A DNA stretch of 64,000 bases, from positions 1,674,001 through 1,738,000 of the forward strand of contig JAMLJC010000001.1 in the NCBI GenBank assembly GCA_023953845.1. Reading direction: 5' to 3'. The notes below the pieces were generated by a model. That model saw only the letters and a program-made list of their open reading frames with translations, was not told the origin of the DNA and did no database searches. The position numbers and the translations under genes are program-made. How positions within the stretch are numbered: position 1 is the stretch's first letter; every line of letters begins with the position of its first letter. Shown piece after piece: positions 42,790 through 53,187 of this stretch. The stretch is from Rhizobiaceae bacterium. GTDB taxonomy: Bacteria > Pseudomonadota > Alphaproteobacteria > Rhizobiales > Rhizobiaceae.

Positions 42790-44349
42790 ATGAGCGAACT
42801 TGCCAACACCAACGTTTCTCGCCGTACGGTACTTGCGGGCGCCGGCGCCCTCGGTCTCGCCTCCCTGATCTATCCGACCGGTCGCTCGCAGGCCGCGGGA
42901 TCGATCCTCAAGGTGCGCTCCTATGCCGACATCCAGATACTCGATCCGGCCTACCGTCTGGCGGCGCCGGAAGGCGACATCACCAACGTCATCTTCGCCG
43001 GTCTGGTCGTGGCGACGTCCGGCGACAAATGGGGCTGGAAGCCCATGGCGGTCGAGACGATCGAGCAGCTCGACCCGCTGACAATCTCCTTCAAGCTGCG
43101 CGACAATATCGGCTTCACCGACGGCTTCGGCCAGTTGACGACGGAAGACGTGAAGTTCTCGATCGAGCGCATCGCCGATCCCAAGAACGAGTCGCCCTAT
43201 GCCGGCGACTGGGCGACGCTGAAGGAGGTGGAGATCAAGGACAAGCTTTCCGGCCTCATCCATCTCAAGGAAGCTTTCGCGCCGCTATGGACCTCGACGC
43301 TTCCGACACCCTCCAGCACGATCCTCTCCAAGCGCGCGGTGACCGAAGCCGGCGGCAAGCTCGGCGTCACCGCAGTCGCGCAGTCGGGTCCCTATCTTCT
43401 CAAGGAATGGCTGCCGAAGCAGCGTACCGTGCTGGTCCGCAATCCCGACTGGAAATATGAGCAGGGCGGCTATGACGAGATCCACATCCATCCGATCGAG
43501 GACGAGAAGACGGCCGAACTCGGCTACGAGGCCGGCGATCTGGATTACACCTGGACCTCGGTCTCCTCGATCTCGCGCCTGAAGCAGACGCCTCCGGCAG
43601 ACACGACGGTGGTCGAGAAGCCGTCGCTGGCCTTCGTCTGGTTCGGCATGAACAAGGCGGTGGCGCCGTTCGACAATCCGGACGTCCGCCGCGCCGTCCA
43701 GTATGCCGTGGACCGCAAGGCCGTGGTCGACGCGGCGTATTTCGGGGCCGCAGCGACCTCGACCGGCATTATCGCGCCGGGCCTTATCGGCCATCGCGAA
43801 AAGAACCTTTACGACTACGATCCGGACAAGGCTCGCCAGATGATCGAAGCCGCCGGCATCAGCGGCCAGACCGTGGTTCTCGACATCCTCAACAAGACCG
43901 AGCGCCTCACCGCCGCCCAGGTCATCCAGGCCAATCTGCAGGATGTGGGCCTCAACGTCGAGATCAAGCAGAATGACAGCGGCACGTTCTGGACGCTGGG
44001 CTCCAAGGAGAACGAATACCACAAGAAGCTGCAGATGGTTGTGCAGCGCTTCTCCATGCAGCCCGATCCGAGCTGGGCGACGGAATGGTTCACCCGCAGC
44101 CAGATCGGCGTCTGGAACTGGGAGAGTTTTGACAGCGAGGAGTTCGACAATCTCGTCACCGCCGGCAAGGTCGAGCTCGACGACGCCAAGCGCGACGCCA
44201 TGTACAAGAAGATGCAGGACCTGATGGAGGAGAGCGGCTGCTACGTCTTCCTCACGCACGAGGTTGCCGGCGTCATGTACCGCAACAGCGTCGCCGCGGG
44301 CCTGAAGCCCAACGGCGAACCCGTCTTCGCGGAATTCAAACCCGCCTGA
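42790..44349 (+). CDS. ABC transporter substrate-binding protein, family 5 (dipeptide/oligopeptide), Tat-exported
   Basis: 519 residues. A Tat-type signal (SRRTVLAGAGALGLAS) precedes the mature protein. The SBP_bac_5 pattern is seen in LDPAYRLAAPEGDITNVIF, DGFGQLTTEDVKFSIERI, and PDVRRAVQYAVDRKAVVDAAY. It begins the five-gene importer operon that continues into the CocE hydrolase and MttB-like genes. The ligand is probably a peptide or other amine; family 5 proteins also bind opines, nickel complexes and glutathione. Confidence 0.92.
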   Translation: MSELANTNVSRRTVLAGAGALGLASLIYPTGRSQAAGSILKVRSYADIQILDPAYRLAAPEGDITNVIFAGLVVATSGDKWGWKPMAVETIEQLDPLTISFKLRDNIGFTDGFGQLTTEDVKFSIERIADPKNESPYAGDWATLKEVEIKDKLSGLIHLKEAFAPLWTSTLPTPSSTILSKRAVTEAGGKLGVTAVAQSGPYLLKEWLPKQRTVLVRNPDWKYEQGGYDEIHIHPIEDEKTAELGYEAGDLDYTWTSVSSISRLKQTPPADTTVVEKPSLAFVWFGMNKAVAPFDNPDVRRAVQYAVDRKAVVDAAYFGAAATSTGIIAPGLIGHREKNLYDYDPDKARQMIEAAGISGQTVVLDILNKTERLTAAQVIQANLQDVGLNVEIKQNDSGTFWTLGSKENEYHKKLQMVVQRFSMQPDPSWATEWFTRSQIGVWNWESFDSEEFDNLVTAGKVELDDAKRDAMYKKMQDLMEESGCYVFLTHEVAGVMYRNSVAAGLKPNGEPVFAEFKPA

Positions 44350-44394
44350 TGACCCCGGCAGGCACGGCGCGGGGCGGATCGGGCAAGGCCTGAG

Positions 44395-45342
44395 ATGCTC
44401 CGCTACGCACTCAAGCGACTGGGCCTCGGCATCGTCATCGTGAGCGTCGCGATGATGATGCTGTTCGCCATGGTCTATGTGATCCCGGGCGATCCGGCGT
44501 CGGTCGCGCTGGGTCCGCGCGCATCGCCGCAGATGATCGAGGCATTGCGCGTGCGCATGGGGCTCGACCAGCCCATCTGGATGCAGTTCCTCAAATTCTA
44601 CACCTCGGCGTTCCGGGGCGATCTCGGCACCGAAGTCCTGTCCGGCCGGCCCGTGCTCACCGTCGTCTTCGAGCAGCTGCCCTTCACGCTGGCTCTGATT
44701 GCCGGCGCGATCTCATGGTCCGTGCTGCTCGGCATCCCGCTCGGCTGCATCGCGGCGGTCAAGCGCGGCGGCTTCGTCGACCGGGTCATCGGCGTACTCT
44801 CCGTCGCGGTGATCGCGGTGCCGTCCTTCGTCATCGCCATCTACTCGCTCCTGGTGTTCGCCGTGGCGTTGCAGTGGCTGCCGGCCATCGGCGCCGGTGA
44901 GCCGGGAGATGTGGCCAGCCGCCTGAAGCACCTGGTCCTGCCGTCGCTTGCGGTCGGTCTCGGCTGGGTCGGCTACATCGCGCGCATGGTGCGCGCCTCC
45001 ATGCTGGAGACGCTGGAGGCGAGCCACATCCGCACGGCCCGCGCCTTCGGCCTGACCGACAGGCGCATCACCTATTCCTACGCGCTGCGCATCGCCATCC
45101 TGCCGACGATCACCCTGCTCGGTGTCGGCATCGGGCACATGCTGTCGTCCTCCGTCTTCGCCGAGATCGTCTTTGCGCGGCCGGGCATCGGCAAGCTCGT
45201 CTATGAGGCGATATCGGTGCGCAACTATCCGATCGTCACAGGAGCCGTCCTCGTCACCACCGTCTTCTTCGTCGTCGTCAACGTTCTCGCCGATATCGTC
45301 ATCGGTGTGCTGGATCCCCGTGTCAGAGCAAGTTTTGACTGA
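44395..45342 (+). CDS. ABC transporter permease, DppB-type
   Basis: 315 residues, six membrane helices, opening MLRYALKRLGLGIVIVSV. LGPRASPQMIEALRVRMGLDQPIW is the DppB/OppB family's periplasmic loop, and the EAA motif is around LEASHIRTARAFGLTDRRI. The end overlaps the next permease gene by 8-23 bases depending on its start. Confidence 0.94.
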   Translation: MLRYALKRLGLGIVIVSVAMMMLFAMVYVIPGDPASVALGPRASPQMIEALRVRMGLDQPIWMQFLKFYTSAFRGDLGTEVLSGRPVLTVVFEQLPFTLALIAGAISWSVLLGIPLGCIAAVKRGGFVDRVIGVLSVAVIAVPSFVIAIYSLLVFAVALQWLPAIGAGEPGDVASRLKHLVLPSLAVGLGWVGYIARMVRASMLETLEASHIRTARAFGLTDRRITYSYALRIAILPTITLLGVGIGHMLSSSVFAEIVFARPGIGKLVYEAISVRNYPIVTGAVLVTTVFFVVVNVLADIVIGVLDPRVRASFD

Positions 45343-46203
45343 TCGGCCGCCGCGGGCGCGGTTCCCAGGAGCGAGCCGCGTCGTCAGGCGCATTCTCCGC
45401 GAACCGCTCGGCGCGCTCGGCCTGGTGCTTGTCGTGCTTGTCGTTCTGTCGGCCCTGTTCGCGGACGTTCTGACCAGCTATCCGCCGGCGAAGCTCTCGC
45501 CTGCCGAGCGTTTCGCGCCGGCGAGCCTGACGCATCTTCTTGGCACAGATCATCTGGGTCGCGACCTCTTCTCGCGCGTGCTGCATGGCGGCCGCATCGC
45601 GCTGGCGATCGCGGTGGGCGCGACCGGTGCGTCGCTCGTGATGGGCATCGTGCTCGGCCTGATCGCGGGCTACGGGCCGCGCTGGCTGGACAACATACTG
45701 CTGCTTCTGTTCGACGCGGTGAAGAGCTTTCCGACGGTGATGCTGGCGCTGACGCTGGTCACGCTCACCGGTCCGTCCCTGCTCGCAGTGGTGGTCGTCG
45801 TGGTGCTGGTCAGCGTTCCCGGCTACGCCCGCATCATCCGCACGCAGACGCTGGTGATGAAATCCGCCGAACATGTCATGGCGGCGCGCTCGATGGGCGC
45901 CGGCACGGCGCGGATACTCGGTGTGCACATACTGCCCAACGTCATCGGCCCCATCCTGATCCTGGCGTCGATGGACATCCCCGTCGTGGTGGCGATCGAG
46001 GCGGGGTTGAGCTTCCTTGGTCTGGGCGTTCGTCCGCCCATGCCGAGCTGGGGTTCGATCCTCAATGACGGCTTCGCCAACATCCGCGATTCCTACTGGA
46101 TCGTGATCGCCGGAGGCCTGCCGATCGTGCTCACCACGCTCGGCTTCACCTTCCTCGGCGAGACGCTGCGCGACGTGTTCGACCCGAGGCTGAGAGGACG
46201 CGT

Positions 46204-46207
<4 letters not shown>
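45320..46207 (+). CDS. ABC transporter permease, DppC-type
   Basis: 295 residues if started at the GTG at 45320 (23-base overlap with the upstream permease); a TTG at 45335 is the alternative. Typical DppC residues are LLGTDHLGRDLFSRVLHGGRIAL near residue 70 and the EAA loop EHVMAARSMGAGTARILGVHILPN, followed by FLGLGVRPPMPSWG. Five to six helices. It pairs with the DppB-like gene. Confidence 0.93.
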
Positions 46208-47186
<979 letters not shown>

Positions 47187-47190
<4 letters not shown>

Positions 47191-48194
47191 CCGGCGAGCC
47201 GCTGCTTTCCGTTTCCGACCTCAAGGTCCGCTTCCGCATTGGCGGCTTCATGGCGGCGCTTGCCGGCCAGCCGACGGAAATCGAAGCGGTGGCGGGCGTC
47301 AGCTTCACGCTGGAGCGCGGCCGCACCTTCGCTCTGGTTGGCGAGTCCGGCTCCGGCAAGACCACGCTGGCGAGGGCGGTCAACGGGCTGCAGAAGTCCG
47401 CTGCCGGTTCGGTACGCTTCGAGGGCCGCGAACTGCGCAGTCTGCCGGCAGCCGAATGGACGCCGCTGAGGCGGCGCATGTCGATGATGTTCCAGGACCC
47501 GGTCGGGTCGCTGTCGCCCCGGCTCAGCGTGCGTTCGCTGCTGGCCGAGCCCTTCGCGATCCATCGCCTGTCCGGCCGCGACGTCAATGCCGAGGTGATG
47601 CGCCTGCTCGCCCTTGTCGGCCTGCCGCGCGATTTTGCCGACCGCTATCCGCACCAGCTTTCGGGCGGACAGGCGCGGCGCGTCGGCGTCGCACGCGCCG
47701 TGGCGCTCGATCCTGTGCTGATCATCGCCGACGAGCCGACCGCCGGCCTCGACGTTTCGGTGCAGGGCGAGGTGCTGAACCTGCTCAACGATCTGCGCGA
47801 CCGCATGGGCCTGTCCATGCTGATCATCACGCACAATCTGCATGTGGTGCGGCAGATCGCCGACCGCATGGCGGTGATGTATCTCGGCCGTTTCGTCGAG
47901 GAAGGCGAGACGGAAGCGATCTTCACCGCGCCGCATCATCCCTATACGGCGGCGCTGCTGTCGGCCAATCCGGAGCCTGACCCGGACAAGGTGCACGATC
48001 GCATCGCGCTGCCGGCCGAGGTGCCGTCGCTGCTTGAGCGGCCGTCCGGCTGTGAGTTCCACACCCGGTGCCCCTTCGTGCGCGACATCTGCGCGTTGGA
48101 CGCCCCCATGTCGTCGGTCGTCGGCGCCAGCCGGCTGACCTGCCATTTCCCGTTGAATGCTCGATCCGCCGCCGAGGCGCACACCGCAATCTAG
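47187..48194 (+). CDS. ABC transporter ATPase, DppF-type
   Basis: 335 residues from the ATG at 47187 (GGAG upstream), overlapping the DppD stop. Walker A is GESGSGKT (52-59), the signature LSGGQARRVGVARA (where OppF relatives usually have QRQRV/IAIARA), Walker B LIIADEPTAGLD. The C-terminus has the CEFHTRCPFVRDIC cysteine motif. It completes the importer with DppBCD-like partners. Confidence 0.95.
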
Positions 48195-48208
48195 AAGGAC
48201 GATCTGCA

Positions 48209-50236
48209 ATGGACGACATCCGCGTGGTCACCGAGTTTCCGCGCAAGGTGCGCGAGATCGAGAATCTGTGGATTCCGATGCCGGACGGCGTGAAGCTCGC
48301 GGCGCGCATCTGGCTGCCGGAGGACGCAGAGGTCGATCCGGTGCCTGCCATCCTGGAATACCTTCCCTATCGCAAGCGTGACGGAACGGTGGAGCGCGAC
48401 GCGCTCACCCACCCCTATTTCGCAGGCCACGGCTATGCCGGCGTGCGCGTCGACATGCGCGGCGCCGGCGACAGCGAAGGCCTGTGCAAGGGCGAATATC
48501 TCAAGCAGGAGCAGGACGACGCCGTCGCCGTCATCGAATGGCTGGCGCAGCAGCCATGGTGCTCCGGCACCGTGGGCATGATCGGCATCAGCTGGGGTGG
48601 CTTCAACGGCCTGCAGGTCGCCGCGCGCCGTCCTCCTGCGCTGAAAGCCGTCATTTCGCTCTGCTCGACCGACGACCGCTACAATGACGACGTACATTAT
48701 CTCGGCGGCGCCCAGATGTGCGACAACCTCATCTGGGGGACGACGGCCTGGGCCATCGCCATGACGCCGCCGGACCCTGCGATCGTCGGCGACCGCTGGC
48801 GCGAATTGTGGGAAGGCCGGCTCAAGGGAAACGGCATCTGGATGCAGGACTGGTTCGAGCACCAGCGCCGCGACGAGTTCTACAAGCACGGCTCGATCTG
48901 CGAGGACTATGCCGATGTCGAGGTGCCGGTCTACGCGGTGGGCGGCTGGGCGGACGGCTATCCGAATCCGATCTTCCGCATGCTCGAAGGCCTGCCGGGC
49001 ATCCGCAAGGGCCTGATCGGCCCGTGGGGCCACAAATACCCGCATTTCGCCATGCCCGGGCCGCGTATGGGCTTCCTCAAGGAGTGCCTGCGCTGGTGGG
49101 ACCAGTATCTGAAGGGCATCGACACCGGGATCGCCGACGAGCCCATGCTGCGCGCCTGGATACAGGAGCCGGCCGCACCCGCCGCGATCTATGACGAGCG
49201 TCCCGGCCGCTGGGTGGCGGAGCCGTCATGGCCCGGACCAGGCGTCGGCGAATTGTCCTTCGGCCTCGCTCCGGGCAGTCTGGTCAAGGGCAGGGGCGGC
49301 GACGACGTCCTCTCCATCTGCTCGCCGCAGACGGCTGGCCTGTCGTCCGGCGCATGGTGCGGCTATGGCGTCACGCCGATGCTGCCGGTCGACCAGCGCA
49401 TGGAAGCCGGCAACGCCCTCGTCTTCGAGACGGCGCCGCTCGAGGAAGCGGTGGAGATTCTCGGCTTTCCGGAATTCGAGGTGACGCTCGTCTCCGACAA
49501 GCCAGTGGCGCTGATCTCGGCCACGCTCTCGCTGGTGCAGGAGGATGGCGCGGCGGCCCGCGTCAGCTACGGCATCCTCAACCTCACGCACCGGCATGAC
49601 GATCTCGATCTCGCGCCGATGACGCCCGGCAGGGTAGAAACGGTGCGCATGAAGCTGCGATGCTGCGGCCAGCGTTTCGAGAAGGGTCAGCGCATCAGGC
49701 TCGCCGTTGCGACCGGGCACTGGCCGATCGTGTTCCCCGCGCCTGAAAAGACGACGCTGTCGATCCACTGCGCCCAAAGCAGGCTGATCCTGCCGGTGCG
49801 GGCGGCACAGCCGCTCGACGCGACGCTCAAGGCATTCGAGGGGCCGGAAAGCGCCCAGCCGATGGCGCAGGAGGTGATCAAGGCCGGCGAACCCTTCCGG
49901 CGCGATGTCGCCACCAACCAGATCACCGGCGAAACCACCTATTCGGTCGTCAGCGACGCCGGCACGGTGCGGCATCCGCATACGGGCATCACCCTGTCGG
50001 CGCGGCAGACCGAAAAGTTCATCGTGCATCCCGACGACCCGAACTCGGCACGCGGGACAGTTACCTGGGATAAGTCCTATGCGCGCGGCGACTGGAACGT
50101 GCGAATTTCCGTCTCGGCGACGGTGCGCGCGCTGCGCGACGTCTGGCGCATGGAAACCCATATCGTCGCCCATGCCGGCGACGAACTGGTGCTCGACCGC
50201 GACGAGGTCAGGGAGTTTCCCCGCGACCTGAACTGA
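48209..50236 (+). CDS. CocE/NonD-family alpha/beta hydrolase
   Basis: 675 residues from the ATG at 48209. The nucleophile is Ser128 in GISWGGF, the N-terminal region has RDGT and RGAGDSEG, and the C-terminus has the jelly-roll domain of X-Pro dipeptidyl peptidase/cocaine esterase (PepX_C). Family enzymes cleave esters, amides or X-Pro peptides. It sits directly after the peptide importer, so it probably hydrolyses the imported substrate. No signal peptide is visible. Confidence 0.9.
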   Translation: MDDIRVVTEFPRKVREIENLWIPMPDGVKLAARIWLPEDAEVDPVPAILEYLPYRKRDGTVERDALTHPYFAGHGYAGVRVDMRGAGDSEGLCKGEYLKQEQDDAVAVIEWLAQQPWCSGTVGMIGISWGGFNGLQVAARRPPALKAVISLCSTDDRYNDDVHYLGGAQMCDNLIWGTTAWAIAMTPPDPAIVGDRWRELWEGRLKGNGIWMQDWFEHQRRDEFYKHGSICEDYADVEVPVYAVGGWADGYPNPIFRMLEGLPGIRKGLIGPWGHKYPHFAMPGPRMGFLKECLRWWDQYLKGIDTGIADEPMLRAWIQEPAAPAAIYDERPGRWVAEPSWPGPGVGELSFGLAPGSLVKGRGGDDVLSICSPQTAGLSSGAWCGYGVTPMLPVDQRMEAGNALVFETAPLEEAVEILGFPEFEVTLVSDKPVALISATLSLVQEDGAAARVSYGILNLTHRHDDLDLAPMTPGRVETVRMKLRCCGQRFEKGQRIRLAVATGHWPIVFPAPEKTTLSIHCAQSRLILPVRAAQPLDATLKAFEGPESAQPMAQEVIKAGEPFRRDVATNQITGETTYSVVSDAGTVRHPHTGITLSARQTEKFIVHPDDPNSARGTVTWDKSYARGDWNVRISVSATVRALRDVWRMETHIVAHAGDELVLDRDEVREFPRDLN

Positions 50237-50274
50237 ACGCAGGGCGGATAGCCGGCGAAGGGAGGAGCAGGATC

Positions 50275-51822
50275 GTGAACGCCGTTCTGGAGGGCACGCG
50301 CATCGGTCGCCGCCGCGGGCGCAACGCCGGCGGAAGCGAGGCGCCTTCGCGCAAGCCGGACTATCACACACTGCGCAGCCCGTTCGTGCCGCAGCGCGTG
50401 TTTTCGGACGATCAGGTCGCCGCGATCCACGAGACGTCGCTGCGCGTGCTGGAAGAGCTCGGCATGCGCGTGCTCTTGCCAGAGGCCCGCGCCATCCTTG
50501 CTGCGGGCGGCGCGCTGGTCGACGAGGACACGCAGATGGTCAGGACCGGCCGTGATCTGGTCGCCGCCGCTCTCGCCGCCGCGCCGCGTTCGATCCGCTG
50601 CCATGCCGGTTCGCGCGAGCGCGACCTGACGCTCGAACCGGGCGTCCTCACCTTCATCGGTGGGAGCGGCGCGCCCAACGCGACCGACCGCGAGCGCGGC
50701 CGCCGCGCCGGCACGCTTCAGGACTTCGCGGATTTCGTGCGGCTCGTCCAGGGCTTCGACGTGCTGCAGATGCAAGGCGCCTATGTCGAGCCGCAGGACA
50801 TCGACATGCGCTTCCGCCACTATGCGGTGAACCGCGCGCAGCTGACGCTGTCGGACAAGCTGCCATTCGTCTTCGCCCGTGGCACACCGCAGGTCGCGGA
50901 CGGTTTCGAGATGATCCGATTGGCGCGCGGGCTGTCCGAGGACGACTTCCGTGATCGCGTGCATTGCTACACGGTCATCAACACCAATTCGCCTCGCCAG
51001 CTCGACATCCCGATGGCGCAGGGCATCATCGATTTTGCGCGCGCCGGGCAGGTCTCGATCATCACGCCCTTCTGCCTCGCCGGGGCCATGGCGCCGATCA
51101 CGGTCGCCGGCGCGCTGACGCTTCAGCACGCCGAGGCGCTTGCCGGCATCACGTTGGCGCAGCTTTCGCGGCGCGGCGCCCCGGTCGTCTACGGCAGCTT
51201 TTCCTCGAATGTCGACATGAAGTCCGGCGCTCCGGCCTTCGGCACGCCGGAGCATGTCAAGGCGACGCTCGGCGCCGGGCAGCTCGCCCGTCATCTCGGT
51301 CTGCCGTGGCGCTCCGGCGGAGGCACGGCGGCGAACGTGTCCGACGCGCAGGCCGCGCATGAAAGCCAGTTCGCGCTCTGGGGTTCCGTGCTCGGCGGCG
51401 CCACGGTCTGCATCCACGCCGCCGGCTGGCTGGAGGGAGGTCTGAGCGTCTCCTTCGAGAAACTGATCACGGATCTGGAAGCGCTGCAGACGATCGCCGA
51501 ACTCTGCCGGGAAACGCCCGGTGACGAGGACGCGATCGGTTTCGACGCCATTGCCGAGGTGCAGCCCGGCGGGCATTTTTTCGCGGCCACGCACACGATG
51601 AGCCGCTATCGCAGCGCCTTCTACGAGCCTCTGGTCGCCGACTGGCAGAATTTCGGTAACTGGACGCAGTCCGGCGCGCGCACGGCGACCGAACGCGCCA
51701 CCGATATCTGGAAAAAGCGGCTGGCGGAATTCGAGCCGCCGGCCTCGGCGGCGGTTGCCGATGGGCTCGACGCGTTCATCGCGCGCCGTACGGCGGAAGG
51801 CGGCGCCGCACCCGTATCGTAG
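50275..51822 (+). CDS. Trimethylamine methyltransferase (MttB) family protein, non-pyrrolysine
   Basis: 515 residues with a GTG start behind GGGAGGAGCAGGATC. The COG5598/MttB fold is seen in LRSPFVPQRVFSDDQVAAIHETSLRVLEELG and GAMAPITVAGALTLQHAEALAGI segments. It has no in-frame TAG, so it lacks pyrrolysine and belongs to the MtgB/glycine-betaine-methyltransferase-like branch. Such enzymes move a methyl group from a quaternary amine to a corrinoid protein. No corrinoid (MttC-like) partner gene is present here. Confidence 0.88.
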   Translation: MNAVLEGTRIGRRRGRNAGGSEAPSRKPDYHTLRSPFVPQRVFSDDQVAAIHETSLRVLEELGMRVLLPEARAILAAGGALVDEDTQMVRTGRDLVAAALAAAPRSIRCHAGSRERDLTLEPGVLTFIGGSGAPNATDRERGRRAGTLQDFADFVRLVQGFDVLQMQGAYVEPQDIDMRFRHYAVNRAQLTLSDKLPFVFARGTPQVADGFEMIRLARGLSEDDFRDRVHCYTVINTNSPRQLDIPMAQGIIDFARAGQVSIITPFCLAGAMAPITVAGALTLQHAEALAGITLAQLSRRGAPVVYGSFSSNVDMKSGAPAFGTPEHVKATLGAGQLARHLGLPWRSGGGTAANVSDAQAAHESQFALWGSVLGGATVCIHAAGWLEGGLSVSFEKLITDLEALQTIAELCRETPGDEDAIGFDAIAEVQPGGHFFAATHTMSRYRSAFYEPLVADWQNFGNWTQSGARTATERATDIWKKRLAEFEPPASAAVADGLDAFIARRTAEGGAAPVS

Positions 51823-51837
51823 ACCGACTCGGCCCCG

Positions 51838-51935
51838 GAGCGGTTCCGGTCTTACGGAATCGGTGGAATCGCTCTATCTCTTTTTCAGCCGCATTTCCGG
51901 ACGCAAAATCGCTTCACACTTTGCTGGAAATGCTC
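51838..51935. repeat. Rhizobial-type two-hairpin dispersed repeat
   Basis: The first hairpin has arms GAGCGGTTCC (51838-51847) and GGAATCGCTC (51865-51874), 9 of 10 matching. The second has GCATTTCC (51891-51898) and GGAAATGC (51926-51933). Near-identical elements of this type, with the GCAAAACCGCT and TTGCTGGAAATGCTC core, recur between genes across Rhizobiales (from memory). It lies between the 3' ends of the MttB and TetR genes and may act as a transcription end. Confidence 0.7.
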
Positions 51936-52612
51936 TTAGCCGGCCTTGCGGGCGTGGGAATTTGCCCGCCGAACGAAGTCGGCAAAGGCTTCCACTTCCC
52001 CGGCACGGGGCTCCTGTCCCGTATGGCTGAGCAGATAGGCCGGCACGAGCGAAAGCCGGTTTCTCATCGGCTCGACGATCTCGAGCGAATAATAGCCGAT
52101 CTGGACGAAATACAGGACGCGCGCCCTTACGAGGCGTCCACGCCCGTGTAGCCGTGGCGCTCGAACATGTCGCGGATGGCCCCGACGCGCTTGTCGTCCG
52201 CCTCCTCGACCGTCTTGCGCACGTCCGGCGACTGGCGCGCCCAGGCCCTTATGGCGAAATCCAGACGCGGGTTGAACAGCGAGTCGTCGACCCAGCACTC
52301 GAAGACGTTGAGCACAGCCTGGGTGATGGAAGCGGCCGGGCGCGCGGCGCGCTCGACAATGACGCGCGTGTTCCTGTTGCGCCAGTATTCCAGAAGCTGG
52401 TCGAGCAGATCCTGCCGGCTCTTGAAATACCAGTAGAAGCTGGACCGCGAGACGCCGAGGCGCTGCCCGAGCGTGAGGATGCGGACGCTTTCGACCCCCT
52501 CCGAGATCAGGGTTTCCAGCGCGCCGTTCAGCCAGTCCTCGCGCGTGACCTTGACGTTGCCCGTTGGGCTGGTGCGCTGGGCACCTTCTTGGGCGACGGG
52601 AGACGAAAACAT
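51936..52612 (-). pseudogene. TetR-family regulator with a one-base frameshift
   Basis: The first part (52612-52127) encodes 161 residues with the TetR helix-turn-helix (ILTLGQRLGVSRSSFYWYFKSRQDLL) and stops after GYTGVDAS. The normal continuation, LVRARVLYFVQIGYYSLEIVEPM to the natural stop at 51936, is in another frame. Adding one C near 52132-52133 (GCC-TCG to GCC-CTC-G) restores a protein of about 225 residues. It is either a true recent mutation or a sequencing error in a C run. It follows soxG by 50 bases. The C-terminal ligand and dimer domain would be lost. Confidence 0.82.
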
Positions 52613-52662
52613 CCGGAATGAACGACTTTCAGCAAGAAGAAGTGATGTCGAGGGCGACGCTG

Positions 52663-53187
52663 CTACACCGACGAGGAATGTTCAAGCCATTCCCAGAGAT
52701 AAGGCGCCAGACCGCGATCGACATGCACACGTATTTTTCCGGCATTGTCGAAACGATACAGAATTGCATTCACGCCGGCGAACAGCAGAGACGCCGCAGG
52801 ACTTCCGTTTCGCGGATCGAGCGTGGTGCCTCGCGCCAGCAGACGGTCGACACCCGCACCGGAAATCTCGAAGACATGCAGCGCCGCGTCCATCGCAGTG
52901 ACGGCAAATCCCTCACTGTGCCAGCCGGCCTCGATCGACAGGGGCCGCTCCGAGACGACCAGCATCCTGTCGCGCGCCACGCGAACCGCATAGCGATCGC
53001 CGCTTGCCACTTCGGCCGCTCCGACGCCTGCGCCGGACATGCCGGACGCGCGGTTCCAGGCGTCAAACGCGCCGCTGACCAGAAGCTGGTTCAGGCCGCT
53101 CACCGTCCTTGCTGTGACATCGTCGCGTTGCAGCACGGCGGCCTCCCAGCGCGGAGGAACGGGCCATTTTTCGGCGAGATTACGCAT
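52663..53187 (-). CDS. soxG: Sarcosine oxidase gamma subunit
   Basis: 174 residues, a typical SoxG (MRNLAEKWPVPPRWEAAVLQ, GVNAILYRFDNAGKIRVHVDRGL) with distant similarity to the GcvT fold. It overlaps soxA by 8 bases. It is the structural gamma subunit of the heterotetrameric enzyme and has no cofactor motif. Last gene of soxBDAG. Confidence 0.9.
   Translation of the reverse strand: MRNLAEKWPVPPRWEAAVLQRDDVTARTVSGLNQLLVSGAFDAWNRASGMSGAGVGAAEVASGDRYAVRVARDRMLVVSERPLSIEAGWHSEGFAVTAMDAALHVFEISGAGVDRLLARGTTLDPRNGSPAASLLFAGVNAILYRFDNAGKIRVHVDRGLAPYLWEWLEHSSSV

Noticed and set aside
50275..51822. Pyrrolysine-containing MttB
   Set aside because: There is no in-frame amber codon; the gene reads straight through.
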